From Trema orientale (Eukaryota; Streptophyta; Magnoliopsida; Rosales; Cannabaceae), in NCBI GenBank assembly GCA_002914845.1, contig JXTC01000602.1, positions 86,931 through 150,930 on the forward strand: a DNA stretch of 64,000 nucleotides. The letters run 5' to 3'. Below the pieces are notes generated by a model that was not told the DNA's origin, made no database searches, and was given only the letters and a program-made list of their open reading frames with translations. A program made the position numbers and the translations under genes. Shown in pieces: positions 25,388-38,760 of the stretch. The stretch's first letter is position 1; the number at the start of each line of letters is the position of its first letter.

Positions 25388-26176
25388 AATTTGGGATTTA
25401 TACTTAGAGCTTAGGATTATTATTCATGCTTTAACACTTTTGGTGGAGAATTAAATGTTTTCTTTAAATATTCTATATTCTGTTTCGTAAATTTGCAACA
25501 TAGAAGTTTGCTTGTAACATTTCTACATTATATATGATATTTGTTATACGAGAAGTTAAATTTATTCCCACGCTATTTCGTTATTCATATAAAATTTGAG
25601 GGAAATCTCATAACACAATACATACTATTATTTACATTAAAATCACTGTTTTCATTGTTGTAAGCTATTCTTATTCGTAAAAAGTATTATAAGGTACTGT
25701 GAACATGAAATGTTACTAACCACAGTACAAACTAATTACAAAAAAATTAAAACAATAGATCTGTAGTATTGTGGTACCACATTTCAATACTTTTTTTTTA
25801 TATATACGAAAACTAATTTGAGGGAAAAGCATCAGAAATAGGTTAGTACCCTATCCCCTGCTCAACAACCTTAAAATCAGCAAATAAAATTAAATAAAAT
25901 AATTTTTTTTTAAAAAATTACAAAATCAAAACAACTAAAAGGCAACACAAAACTATGAACTCGAGACGGGTATCCGCAAGAACATATCGAAACAATCTCC
26001 TTAGATAATGTCGCCCCAGAAAATGCACCACAATTCAATACTAAAACTATACAAAACTTGACAAATTCAAATATATTGCGTTAGGTTGGGGAGGGGCTGC
26101 AGTTTGTTATTAATTTGAATCTGTACGGCCTCATATTTGTTACTAATTTGAATCTGTGTGTCCATGAGGCCGAGAT
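25388..26176. other. AT-rich spacer
   Basis: No gene or element recognised, apart from a short local repeat of ttgttactaatttgaatctgt near 26107 and 26138. Confidence 0.55.
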
Positions 26177-26736
26177 TAGGGCTGGCAATTTATGATACGA
26201 CGCAACAACACGACTCGAAACCTGCACAGAATTAACGAGTTTGGGTTTGTCTTAAACGGGTTCGGATCAAAATCAGGTTGAACCCGCGAACCCGTTTATT
26301 AAACGGGTCGAGTTTGAGTTGACCCACCAACCCGAAACTGACCCGCAATGACCTGTTTAATAAACGGGTCAATTTCGGATCAACCCGTTTATGACTCGTG
26401 TAATACTTATTTGAAAATATTGGCGTATTTTTAAGACTTTATTACGCACATATATTGAGATTTTATGTGGTTTCAATTTATTTTTAGTGAGTATTAGTGT
26501 CTTAAAGTCATAAAATATGCATAAATTTATGTTAAATATGTTTTTTTTAAAAAAAATATTTTAGCTAATTTAGATTAAACGGGTTAACGGGTCGTATCGG
26601 GTCAACCCGTTTATAAACATGTTAGTTTCGGGTTAAAATTTCTGGCACGATTATTAAGCAGGTCAGATTCGGGTTGAGATATATGTTGTTTTATATTGAC
26701 ATTGACACGACTCACCAATACGAATTGCCATCCCTA
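26177..26736. mobile_element. hAT-type MITE with 8-bp target duplication
   Basis: The left terminus tagggctggcaatt is matched by the inverted right terminus aattgccatcccta, 13 of 14 bases. Eight-base flanks, gccgagat (26169-26176) and gccgagac (26737-26744), agree at seven positions, as expected for a hAT target duplication. The 560-bp interior is rich in acgggt / acccgt motifs in both orientations (for example aaacgggtc and caacccgttta). It has no coding capacity. Families with these ends are common in plants. Confidence 0.88.
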
Positions 26737-27462
26737 GCCGAGACTGATGCAATAAAGATAGTTACGGTCGTTCACTCACCTCTCTCTATTTCTGATGTTA
26801 TTCATGTATCTGTGTGATTGTTCATGTTAGCTTTGAAGTTCCTAACCTTTCGTAATCAACTGGTTTACAATGTCAACTCCTAAACTTTCAAATGAATCTC
26901 TCTTTTCGTACTTTCTAATTTTCCCGAATAAGGTTAAAAACAGTTGCCTAGCATGAAACCTGGCTATCGATTTTTCTAGTTGCTACTGAAAACAGTTGAA
27001 TCAATATACGTATTCAAAAGATATGAAAGTACGAAACCGAACCGTATGTGACCACAGAGAAGAGCAGGCAGAGGTTTGATCAATCATTTGCCATAAAAGC
27101 ACAGGTTTCATCCATTATTGATCCAACAAAAGAAACTATGCAATAGGAAAGTGAAGTGCTGACAATCATAGTAGCGGCTACTAACTAATAACGTTTCTTC
27201 ATTATCAAAAAGCACATATAAATAAGTTATTTCATGCTAAAAAATTGACATGACAGAGATGGAGCCATTTATAAATTTTTTTAGATTTTCGCTCTCTCTC
27301 CTTTTCTTTTCTTCTCGTTTTATTATCATTTATTTTGCGTGCTCGTCGAAAGAAAATATCTTCGGTAACCACCTTGGTTGAACAATTATTCTATTTAACT
27401 ACTGTTGTTCCACCAGAATGATATATTTAGTATGGCTGGAAATAGAGTTCACCAAGATATCA
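26737..27462. other. DPE2 downstream region and 3' UTR
   Basis: No further gene is seen. The DPE2 3' untranslated region must lie in the upper part. On the minus strand AATAAA signals occur at about 27334-27329 and 27324-27319, some 130-140 bases past the stop, and are plausible polyadenylation signals. Confidence 0.5.
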
Positions 27463-30400
27463 TCAGCGAACAGCCAGAAGGTCTTTTTTAGGAGCTCCAT
27501 GTGACTCCGACACTAGAGGGATCTTTTCCTTCCCATTGGCAACAGGCTGCTTCTCGGTCGAAACTGCCGATTCCAGCTTCACTTGGCTTTCGGTTTCTCC
27601 CCCGGGATGTGACCTTCCGCTTCCACGTACAAGATCTTTGATGGTTGTTATCAATTCTTTATCCTCGATCAAAGATTCCAAGGTCACGTGAACACCTGTG
27701 TACAAGAGAACAAACTGTTGAAATCAGTATGTTCAAAGATTTTAAGGAAAGGAGGTTATCAAACAAGTCAAAAACGAAGTGGAATCAAACTCAGATAGTC
27801 AAATCTTGAAGCTAAGAATCTATACATACGGTATCTCCAGTAATGCTTTGGGTTAGTCGGGTCGTTGATTGTTTCCTCTGTTGCAGGACGAGTTGTGTAT
27901 TTTTCCTTCAAAGCCAACAAATCCTGACCAATAAAAGAGGCACAGAATTAATACGCAAATAAACCAGTGCAGGAGTACCAAGTATTATAGTAAGTACTGC
28001 AAGGGACTGGGAAATTCAGGTTATCAACAAATTAATTAAACCCTCAGTTTTAGGATAGCACTTTAGTCTTTAGGGAAGAATCAACGTGTCCATATTGATA
28101 CCTGAAGAGGGAAAATTGCCCACATTGATGGAGCATCAACGTGTTGCTTTATAATAAAATGTGCAACATCAGGAACACATCGACTAGGTGGCAACAAATC
28201 TGAACCAACAACAGTCTTGAAATATCGTTGACGTCTTTCTTCATCTTCCTCCCACCAAGCACGCAGGGTCGAGCAGTCATGGCAAGATGGAGCACATACC
28301 TGTGACATCGAAACCCAATTCAATTACACTCTCAAATCAGATTCAAATGACAATAAGATGGAGATGCATCATTACAACATCCCAAAGAGTATGCGTTGTC
28401 AAAATGATGATGCCGCTAAAAAAAAAAAGAAAAAGAAGAAGAAGAAAGGTAAACAGCAGTAACGATATCAAAATAGTAATAGTAATATTTTGATGTTGAT
28501 GAGATATGGAAAAATCATTCAATACTATAGGGAATCAGGGATATCCACGTGTAAACAATAGCCCAAAACCAAAAGTGCAAGATACAAATCTTTACCGTCA
28601 TATAGCTGTATTGAGAAGGGATACCAAACTCCAAACCAGGTTCACTGGGCATGCGTTGGATGCGTAAGCCTATTAACCCCAGTTCTTGCATAACCTGTAT
28701 AACAATCAATCAGTCAGAGTAGCACAACTTCTGTGGAATATAGGACTAAAACCATGATTAAGAGAAACTTGAAGAGTTGGGAAAGCGGAGATTGAATTTG
28801 TCGAAAAGCAGCCAGATGGCTTATGACGTTTAATTGAATATGAAAGGTTGAATGAGCATACAGGATGAACACAAGAAGGAATAAGGCCCAGATCTTCTCC
28901 ACAGGCAAGCATATCTGACGAGTTCAGGAGAACTGGCAGAGTCTTCAAAGCATTCTGCCGCCAAAGATTTTCTTGCCGATGGAAATAGTACTCATAGTAT
29001 AATCTTTTCAGAACATTTTTGCTGTTGATGACAAACAAAAGTTTCCACGTTGGTACTAAATTAGGGTGTCAGAAAAAAGAATCTTTTCTATTCAATGAAG
29101 TACGACAAAGATTATTCAGACATTTTATCAGCAAGGCGGAAAAAGTGATAATTACTTAATTACTATTATAAGGTATTCATTTCGACCAAAAAACTATTGA
29201 GGTACCTGTGCTCGTCTAAATCCTCAAAACTGGAAGTATCTTCAAGATTGAAGCGAGGATAGAATTTCCTTGGATCCTCTGGATCTCTAATAAGAACTAT
29301 ATTCTGAAAGAGCAAAAAAGTGACAAAGATTCAGAACCAGGATGGTAGTGGATGATGACACGCAAAAATTAACTTCAGGAAAAGTTAGAAAAAAAATAGG
29401 GAAACGAAAACCGTGATGTTTACAGTATAAATCTATATAGTACAAGTTACAAGACAAGTTATGTTGTTACAAAATCGAAACATGATTAATGCATCAAGTA
29501 TTATATTGTACCCGTAGAAGATCAAACAGATCAAGCCGTATCTTGTTTTCATTCTCTAACAAAGACATTTCTGAAAGTGACTTCAGCTTGGAGGCAATCT
29601 TTTTCTCAGTGTTGCAGTCTTCCTTGAACTGAAAAAGCAAGAAAAAAATAAAATATAAGAGAAAAGAAAATCAGATCCAGTTGCAAAAAGAGCTTGCTTG
29701 TCAACATTTATGATTTCTGTTTTCAAAAGTAAAATGAATGGTAAATATGTTCTGAAAATGTTGTCTGAGAAACGGAAAAATGTCAAAATGAGCAATAGAC
29801 ACATAAACCTAAAGAAGAAGCATAAAGATTTAATATAGCTCTGATGAAGCTGATATTGCATACAACTCCCTAGCAAATCTATTTCTTAAAATCAAGCTAA
29901 ACTGGGCCGCTGGGAAATATATTACTTTAAAAATCGTGGTGTCCTTTGAAATCTTATTCTGCATCCAACTAACATACAGAACCCCTACAGAGTTCCTTTG
30001 ACACATCTGGACCATGAGACAACAAAGCAACTACAATCCACCGTAACGTTAAGCTCTAATAAAAAGACTGGACAAAAATAATAGAATGTGGAAATTATCC
30101 ACGTTTACGTTGCAAGATGTACCAACATCACCAAAAGAACAAGTAATACACTAAACACTTACAAATAAGGGTGTACATCGATCTGCCCAACCCAACAACC
30201 TAACCCAAGCCAAACCGAAAATGAAAACCCGAGCAAAAAATATGGTTTATGGGTTCTTATTTTTTCAAACCAAAGCTATGGGTTGGGTTATGGGTTGAGG
30301 AGACCCACAACCCAACCCAACCGGAACTTCTCACATATTAAAAGAAAAATGTGTATATGTATAGCCTATTAAAGTGTAAAATAGAAAATTTCACATGTTA

Positions 30401-33400
30401 GTTTAGAAGTTCTACAAGTATAAGTTTCTATATCAGGTATTAAATTGGCTAAAAAAGAAATGATAGATGTTTAATGACAAAATTAGGACTCGAAACCTAT
30501 TTTTAACAATTGAAAACTAAAATAAAGCTTTTACTTGTTAGAACTATATGAGTAGATGGTCGGAATTTTTAACAATTAGTATATGTAGTTATTAGAATTT
30601 ATATGAGGATAAGTTTTTATTCAAAGACTAAATTGGTTAAAACCAAAAGTCATAAATACTAAATGATAAAATTAGAATTTGAAGCCTATTTTTAATAATT
30701 GAGAACTAAAAAAACAAGTAAGGTATAAGACCTCACAACCCAACAACCCAACCCAATGAAGCTTGGGTTAATAAATTTCTCTAGCTACTTGGGTTATAAT
30801 GTTTATAATCCGAAACCTATGGGTTGGGTTCAAAAAACCCTAAAGCCTAAGCTAACCCAACCCAACCCAACCCATGTACACCCCTATCTACAAAGATTAA
30901 TTCTGAATGCAAACAAGGAAATTCGACCTACAAAGATTAACAAGAAGGAAATTCCATGAGAGAGAGAGAGAGAGCAAAAAAAAAAACACACACACACTAC
31001 ACTATGATTATCACCTCATATCGGTTCTTCTGATATTCATTCAGAAATTTTGAGGCAATAAAAGACCAAGAAACTCCAAACTTATCCTGAAAAAAATAAG
31101 GCATCAGTANTATAATTCTTTTTCTTTTTCTTTTTTGCTTGAAAGACTAATTACTTGAAACAGGCTGATATTACCATTCATAACCAGAATATAAGAATCT
31201 AAAAACTTCAGTAACCTGCAAGAATTGCTGCTGAATATATGGCCGGCTTAAGCGATCAAAATCCCATATGCCCTCTCGTTCTAATTCTTCCTGAAACAAA
31301 AGCACAATCTTGTGTGTATTGACTATGGAGGAATGAGAGGAAATTGCTTCTAAAACTCTTATCTATCATCTCGCAAACCAAATCTTCTATTCCAAGCATT
31401 TCAATACCTGACTTAAAGGGATTGAAGGTCTGAATTTTCCTACTAGTCCAGTCATGGCATGCTCTGGTAGCTCCCAAATTCTAAAGAAGCCCAATATATG
31501 ATCGATTCTATAAGCTGTGAAGTAGTTTGCCATCTGTATTGGAAACATTAAAAAAAAAAAACGATCAATGAGTTATGGAAAATTTAGTAGAAAGGAAACA
31601 AAGCAAAGATACAAAAAAGATAAATCATGTACACCTGTGCCAGACGACCTCGCCACCAAGCGTAATTTTCTTTTGACATTTCCTCCCAATTATAAGTAGG
31701 AAATCCCCAATTCTGCCCATTTTTGTCAAAATAATCTGGAGGTGCTCCTGTAGATGTATTCATGCGGAACAAATTTGGATAAACCCAGGTATCTACACTG
31801 TTTCTGTCAACACCAATAGGTAGGTCTCCTTTCAATATTACTCCTTTCTTTCTCGCATAATCTGCAGCTTCTGACAACTGACATTTCACAAGATTACCAA
31901 ACAATTCAACAATTTTCCTTTTGAACACCTCAAGTGATCCACAAAGTAGAGAGATGGTACTACTTACTTGTAAGTGCAAATGATATTGGATATAATAGTG
32001 GAAGCAAATAACATCATAGTGCAACCTCTCCTTAGCAACAAGTTTTTCAAGCTGAAAGAAAAGACGAGAAGCTTTGTTGACTGTCGACATAGTTAAAACT
32101 AATTCTTTTTTGTAATCAATATTTTATTTGAACTCAATCTCTGATCAACTAGTTTTATATGCAAACTAACTAGATAAATCTACTTTCCAGATAAATTACT
32201 AAATAGTAGGTGCAATTAAAAGAACCATATATTTATATGGATACAAATATACCAACTTTATAAACACTTTCAAATCAACTAGATGATTACCTTATCTTTC
32301 GAGTAATGAGAAAAGCGACCCCACTGGCTATGATCTGATGTTTCAAAGAAGTCACGCAAAAAACAGAAGGCTGCATATGGTTTTAACCAATCCTATGCAC
32401 AATTAAAACATGAGTAAGGTTGCAGTTGCTAAAAATTTTCTTTAAGTGAAATAAATAAATATGGAAACAATTCCTGGATCTTTTGCCACATTAACATAAT
32501 AGTGCGAGAAGGAAGAGAAAATATGAGACCTCATTCTCAGAAAAAAATTCCTGAAAGGAACTGGAGTTAAGTATCAACTCCTTCTCTTGTGCAAAAACTT
32601 TCCTGGCAATTGAAAGTTTAGTAGTCAAGGTAGCTTCATAGTCAACATCCTGCAGAGTCAATAGGTTAAATTAGTAGTTTGAGTGGATGCTTAAATTCTC
32701 ACCACCATCATCATAACTATGTCACTCAGACCCCTAAAATATCATAAAAATATGAAAAGAAGAAAATCCCCAAGGACCAAGAAACCAAAATCGGGTTTCA
32801 ACAACAAATAGTTGCTTGAACTAAACGAAGTACCATACCTATCATGAACCTGACATACATGTATTGCCTACTACTTTCCTAAGTTCTCAGAATTGCTTTT
32901 CTTATTATAATTTTTATCTAGTTGTCTTTTCTAAAGAACAATAAAAAATGGTTGTGAGTTCATAATAGATTGAAAGACAAACAGACTTCAACTGATTATT
33001 TGCAGATCCAAATGCAAGACACATTGACATGATGGAAACATTCTTTTGATCATGAAATTAGAAGGATCACAATCAAAGCAATCTAATGGATGGCAAGTTG
33101 ATTTCACCCACTGAAAATGTACTCAGGGGAACCTGACTGCAGTCAGCCAAAAGAGTGTATTTTGTACTCCCATTCAAATCTGTAAATGACCTACTATAAT
33201 CATCTTCACGTTTGAATAAAAGAAATACTCTAGCAAAATTCTAACATTACAAATTTCTGAACATTGTACAATTGGCATACCAAAATGAAGCTCTACATTT
33301 AGAACACGACTTTTTCAACAACTTTTCATAGTTTCATGATTATGTCTGCCCAACATACTATTGTACACGAGAATAAGGTTTAGGAAAGTCAAAAGGACAA

Positions 33401-36400
33401 AAATGGAGTGCAGCCCACAGTTGTATTTTGAAAACAAAGAGTAAAAGAGTCAGAAGTTTTCAAAAGTTGAGACTATAGTTGGTAGTTGCAGTAGAGCGCA
33501 TGTCTCCAGCATATTTAGTTTAATCTCCTGTTAAACACAGTTTTTTATGCTGCTATTACATATAATTCCCTCAAAAACAAAAGAACTAATAAAAAATAAA
33601 AATCATTCTACAAGAATAAAAATCTAAAACCTAATACCTGAAAAATGTCATAGGTTGTTGACGGAGAGTGTCACACCGAAAAAGGTGATAAACAATTTTC
33701 TGAGTTATAGGATAAATCAAACAGCACCTAGTTAATTTGGTTGAACTAGGTATGAAAACAAAGAAATAGTTTTAAGTCATAACCCCAAATCACATCCGCA
33801 GTGCAATTCAGAAGAAGTAAACGAGTAGTTAGAGGTAATCATGACAAATATAACAAGAAAGATAAACTAGGCTTCAAAGAAACATACAAACAGGTGAAAT
33901 CCCAGACTTATTATATCATGTTTCAACAAATATCATTTAAGCTTTTGATGTCTTCTTTCATAAGATATCAAGGAAATGATGAATCATCTAAGGACTACCT
34001 TGCCATCTAGTTGTTCTTTTGCCTTCTCAATCTCTACCTGTGAAACAAAAACAGTCCCAAAAAAATAGAAGAGTAAAACACAGAGTTAAGTTAAGAAATG
34101 AAAAAACCAAATAAAAAATAAAGAAAGAAAACGAAGGGAAAAGTACGACTTGCCTCTCTCTGACACAAATTTCAAATCAATGCCTAGAACTCATAAAATT
34201 ACAGTAGTGCTGAAATGCTGTACTCTTAAGAAAAGGTTTCTTGCAATACAAAAGGCTACAGATAAGCAGAATTCCAATATAATACAAGTTTTCATATTAA
34301 TAGAAAACATATTTATATTGAATGTATGTCTACAGAGACATCAATTCTTATACAGCATTATCCAGAGCAAAGTATAACTATTTCAACTGCAAACAAACAA
34401 ATCGTTGAAATTTGCAATAGTTGAAAACTATTCAATGGGGCACCTAATTGCAATTTTCATAAACAAATAACATATCGGATTCTTCGGGGAAGATACCATA
34501 TATCACCCTAAATTTATGCTTCTTTCAAGAAATAAAGAATTTAAAACATTTCCTATCCCTACCTTGATATCCTGAGGTATATTCCCTGAAAGTGCTTGTA
34601 CTCTCAAGTATAAAGGATGTAATGCAAACACTGAAAGTGAGCTGCAGGAGAAAATTCAGGCCCAAAAACTTATATGGGATTAAAGATTCAATTAATAAGT
34701 CAACCATAATAAATAAAACTTGAATCATGAAGAACAAAGAAAAGAAAGGTAATTTATGGTCTGATCATAAAGAACCAGAAAAAACAACTTAGTTCTCCTA
34801 GCAGGATCCTGTAGCAAATTGAAATTCAACAAGTAGGTGTTACATGACTTAACAGGTTTAAACTAAATGGCGTAATAGAATTGAACAGAATGCATATGGA
34901 ACTTGAGAACTCAATTTTTGGGAGTTAAAAGAAATAAAATAAAGAACCATAAAATTTGTAATGATACACAACTTACAAAACAAGATATGCTATTGTCCTT
35001 GTCCTTAGATAAAAAGCGAAAGATAATAAAAGTAAAGTAGTATGTGGTTGTCGATTACTGAAATTGTTTCCATACCTGTAGGGATATGAGTCCCACCACA
35101 TCCCATGGACTGACGTGTCATTAATTGGTAAGAGTTGAACGAGATGGAACCCCGACTGCACAGCCCAATCAACTAGTAACTTTAGGTCAAGAAACTCTCC
35201 AACTCCTAGATCAGTTTCTGATCTAATAGAGAACATGGGGATCGCAACACCGGCACCCCGCCAAGATGTTTCCTATAAAACATGTAAAAATATTATGGCC
35301 ATCACTGGAAGTTTGCATGCAGTTTAGCACTTTTAGGACCGGGTCCAATCTCTTATGCAACTCAGCATTGATTATATTATTTAGCATTCTCAATGCATGG
35401 TCAGTAGCTTACTCGCACCATGCCATCTGAAAGGACTATGTATCCTGGTTTAGCATTTGAGGATTCAAGAGAGAGGTCTCGAGTAGGACCAGTTTCCAAA
35501 GAAAAGTTTCCTGCATTTCTGTATTTACAGTACTTATATGTGAAATAACTGTTAAGGAAGAGAAAGAGAAAGACTAACAATAAAAGTCCTAAAATAACCA
35601 AAGCACCATCAAATTATTGCACACTAATAAAACTCCCAAGGATATTTTATTGGGAAATGAGCCTTCGGCAACACACAGTCCACATGCCAGATCGATTCCC
35701 CAGAATAGCTTAGTTTAAGTCCACCTTCAATCTTCCATTGCCCCAGCTTGGTGGAGCTACCAACAACATAAATCTAATAAAATGAAACAATAATTAGTAG
35801 CAAGCAGCCTGGTAAAAAAACCAATTACATATGTAACAACTGTAAGTACAAAAACGTCACTAGAGAAAGAGGAAAATGAATCTTACTGATGTGCCTTCTT
35901 CTATATTCGGAGAGCAGATTTTGAAATGAACAATAATGGAATCTGTTTTTCATAGAAGTCAAGTAACACATTAGCTAACAGACAATTTCCAAACAGCATA
36001 CTACATCAACAGAAGTTATTAAAAAGATCAACTAGGTAAATTACCTTCATTGTCCAATTTATTCTCGATTACTCCTAAAGGCCTCTCTACCTTCAAAGTG
36101 AAACTTCTGCGGAATATGACATCTTTGAAGGCACTTCTGAAAGGAAGTGTATCAGCACCAGTCTAAAAATCATGACAATATGAAAGTTAGATGAACTTGT
36201 CAATGAGACAAACCTAGAATGCACAAGCAACTTTTTTTATAAGTAAATTCAAATACCATTCTCAGAAGAGCATAAAGAATGTTCATAGGAAATAACGACC
36301 TTAAAAAGACAACAATACGAAAAGGAATTTCTATGAGAAGTCCGCTCTAGCCAACTAAACTACACAGCGACTGAAGGCCGCAATGGTTCTGAGTCACTGA

Positions 36401-38098
36401 TTATAGTTAAAATTGAACAAGAACAAAGCAAAAAATATAGTTTGAATTGATTAAGACTGGACAAGTTTCAGTGAAATAGGAAAAACAGAGCCAAAGAATC
36501 ACAGTACTTCTTTCCTACCTTCAAAGATCCACATTTTTGCGTTTGTAGTGTTCTAAAAAGGCTAGATTTTTTTAATTAAAGTCTCCTATTTCCAGTCATT
36601 CCAAGATGATATAATATTTTCTATCTTAAATCACAAAGAAATAAATTTTCTTTTGGCACAAACCTACTTACATTGTATTGAATTTCCAAAGAATTATCAG
36701 ATATATATATATATATGTTAAACAGTTAGGAAGTTCAAAAAAATTGTAAATGAAACAAATAATCAACAATATGTAGTTAATTTGGCTAATTTTTGTGTCC
36801 GTTTATGAAACTGGGCTTCCAAACTCTCTTTAGTTTCTCCCCCCGACCTCCTCCTCCTCCTCCTCTAATAAACCGGTGAGCTTGATAATTATTTCTAGTA
36901 GGGATATTCCATTAAATCTGATTATGTCCTTTTAACTATTATACTTCTTTTCACTCTTAATAAAATTTCCATGTTTCTTACAAAAATTTCTTATTTCTTC
37001 TAAAAGGAAAAAGAAATATATGAACCGACTTCAGACATTCTAAATGACCAACATCTTAAGCAATTTGCTCATGCAAAAGATCCTTTAACAAAAACCACAT
37101 GCAACCAGATACTTTAATTGGAGTAGGAAACTAGTTGGAGACCTATCTTTATCAACCACATGCAACCAGATAACTTACAATAACAAAAAGGACAGATTCA
37201 GATAGCATCAGTACTGAACAAAAAAAAAACAATATTGTAGAGTGGATTCTAACCACATAAATATATGCAAAGGTAACAACACAATATTGGGGTGCTAAAA
37301 AACAGTAAAGAAACTGAAAGAAACAATAAGTAAAGTGATGAATAAAGAATAAAAGAATATGAAAAATAACACTTAACAACTCCAAAAGAGTATAGTGAGG
37401 AATAAAGAATAAAAGAATATGAAAAACAATACTTGGCAACTCCAAAAGTGGATTTCTGTAAGATTCTTAAATTAACTTCTCTTTTACTGCCATTCGTTGA
37501 CAATTAAAGATCTAGATTCTTAAGTTAACTTCTCTTTTACTGGCATTCATTAACAATTAAAGATCTCAAATATCTAACAAAAACAGCATCGCTCCGAGAT
37601 TCCAAAATCTTAAATAACTCAGAAGATTGCCGCAGTTTTCATAGTGCAAATACAACGCAAAACTAAGACCAATATATACAATAAGTCCAGAAAGGAAAAT
37701 AGGTATCTTCAGAACTAAACAAAAGGCAGGAGAGAAAGAGAGAGACGCAGTACCTGCCATAGATCATGCAACTCCACCAGGATACCATCTTCAATTCCCT
37801 GAGGCAGTAATAACTTACGCTTATTTCCCACCTCCGACCTCAGGACATTTTTATTATCATCCACCACATAATAGCTGTATTCGGATTCAAACCCACTGGG
37901 AACCGCAATAGTCCCACACCATAGAAGCTCATCACCTTCATGAACAGGACTCAGTAACAGACCGTTCTTCACATTCCACGCACCAAGCACAGATTCAGAG
38001 CCAGAAACCACCAGGCTTTGACCCCACTGCGTATAATATGGTAATCTGAATCTCACATTCACCGACTTAGTCCCAGAAAACAATCCCAAATTGGCCAT
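27463..38098 (-). CDS. DPE2: 4-alpha-glucanotransferase DPE2 (disproportionating enzyme 2), 22 coding exons
   Basis: Cytosolic glucanotransferase (EC 2.4.1.25). In the known family it takes maltose exported from the chloroplast at night, releases one glucose and passes the other glucosyl unit to a soluble heteroglycan. Exons, in gene order: 38098-37754, 36162-36045, 35942-35887, 35773-35646, 35539-35413, 35272-35076, 34641-34563, 34037-33999, 32649-32530, 32392-32291, 32051-31968, 31877-31635, 31533-31408, 31290-31216, 31086-31015, 29628-29512, 29303-29206, 29021-28862, 28694-28596, 28299-28102, 27923-27830, 27695-27463. They join in frame to 2910 bases, 969 residues (Arabidopsis about 955). 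Two CBM20 starch-binding domains lie at about residues 14-115 and 150-250, followed by the GH77 domain with its DPE2-type insertion. Expected catalytic residues are present: Asp557 (RIDH), Glu751 (CGEDLG) and Asp803 (CHDCS). No transit peptide is evident. All introns are GT-AG except one AT-AC intron. The gene looks intact. Confidence 0.97.
30166..30886. mobile_element. hAT-type MITE inside DPE2 intron 15
   Basis: The left end taagggtgtacat is matched by the inverted right end tgtacacccctа-type sequence (complement taggggtgtacat). The flanks cttacaaa (30158-30165) and tctacaaa (30887-30894) agree at six of eight bases, so a decayed 8-bp duplication is likely. The interior is rich in aacccaaccc / gggttgggtt motifs. 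At 721 bp it accounts for about half of the intron between exons at 31086-31015 and 29628-29512. It encodes nothing and leaves the splice sites untouched. Confidence 0.82.
35540..35645 (-). other. DPE2: U12-type AT-AC intron in DPE2 (intron 4)
   Basis: On the minus strand the intron starts ATATCCTT at 35645-35638, the U12 donor consensus. It contains TTCCTTAAC at 35559-35551, matching the U12 branch-site consensus, and ends TTTCAC at 35540, about 11 bases past the branch adenosine. Splicing these ends gives PIKYKYCK across the junction, matching PIKYRYCK as I recall it from Arabidopsis DPE2. No GT-AG choice near here keeps the frame and the conserved residues. The intron is 106 bp, phase 2. 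Confidence 0.92.
37333..37566. repeat. Two adjacent tandem duplications in DPE2 intron 1
   Basis: A 55-base block containing gaataaagaataaaagaata is present at 37333-37387 and 37393-37447, a 60-base period. Right beside it, a block starting gattcttaa and ending ttaaagatct is present at 37461-37512 and 37514-37566, a 53-base period. Copies differ by a few bases each. The minus-strand frames over them are repeat translations. Confidence 0.9.
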
Positions 38099-38760
38099 TA
38101 TATCCGAATTCGGATCAGACCCAGATGAGAATTTTCAATTCCTACAATAATCCAAGCGTAAATTGTCAATGTACTCCGAAAATTTTGATACAAAAGCAGA
38201 AAACAATACCCAAAAAAAAGTTGATATTTTCGTCTATTTTCATCCATTTTCTCGGGAAACAAACGACAATGGACCATAACGAAATTCAATCCATAATTTG
38301 GCGGTCAGACGAAAACAAAGAAAACCCAGATGCATACCTTCGAAACTCAATCGGAAACGAAGAACCCAATTGAGATTTTTCAGAGATAATATCAGCTTTG
38401 CTCCACTCGGAAACAATAAGTTAAACTCAGAAAGCATACAGAGAAAAACCAAAATAAGAGAATCTGAGTTGGAAAAGGAAGGACTGAATACGTACCACTC
38501 AACCTTGTAGGGAGATATTTTAGAGAGAAAAGTGATATAAAGCCATGAAAATAGAGAGGGGAGGAAATGAGATTGATGAGGATTGGTTTGGTCCCCCTGA
38601 TATTTGTGAAATGTGAGAGAGAGAAAGAGTGTGTTTTAGCTAAGAAGAAGAAGAGAACGTGAAATTGCGGAGGGCCTTTTTCACGGGGAGAGTGACAACG
38701 TGACACTTGCCTCTGGAGAGAGCTCACTGATCAAAGAGAAGAACCTCCGAGTTTGTGTCT
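38099..38760 (-). promoter_or_regulatory. DPE2: DPE2 5' leader with probable leader intron, and promoter
   Basis: A likely leader intron runs from 38337 (GTATGC after CGAAG) to 38142 (ATTGTAG), leaving 43 leader bases before the ATG at 38098. An alternative upstream donor is possible at 38495 (GTACGT). A pyrimidine-rich stretch (minus-strand ctctttctctctctcac, about 38628-38612) may mark the transcription-start area. No TATA box is assigned. Confidence 0.5.

Noticed and set aside
37152-37503. Two minus-strand frames in DPE2 intron 1
   Set aside because: They run through tandem duplications inside an intron and have no family resemblance.
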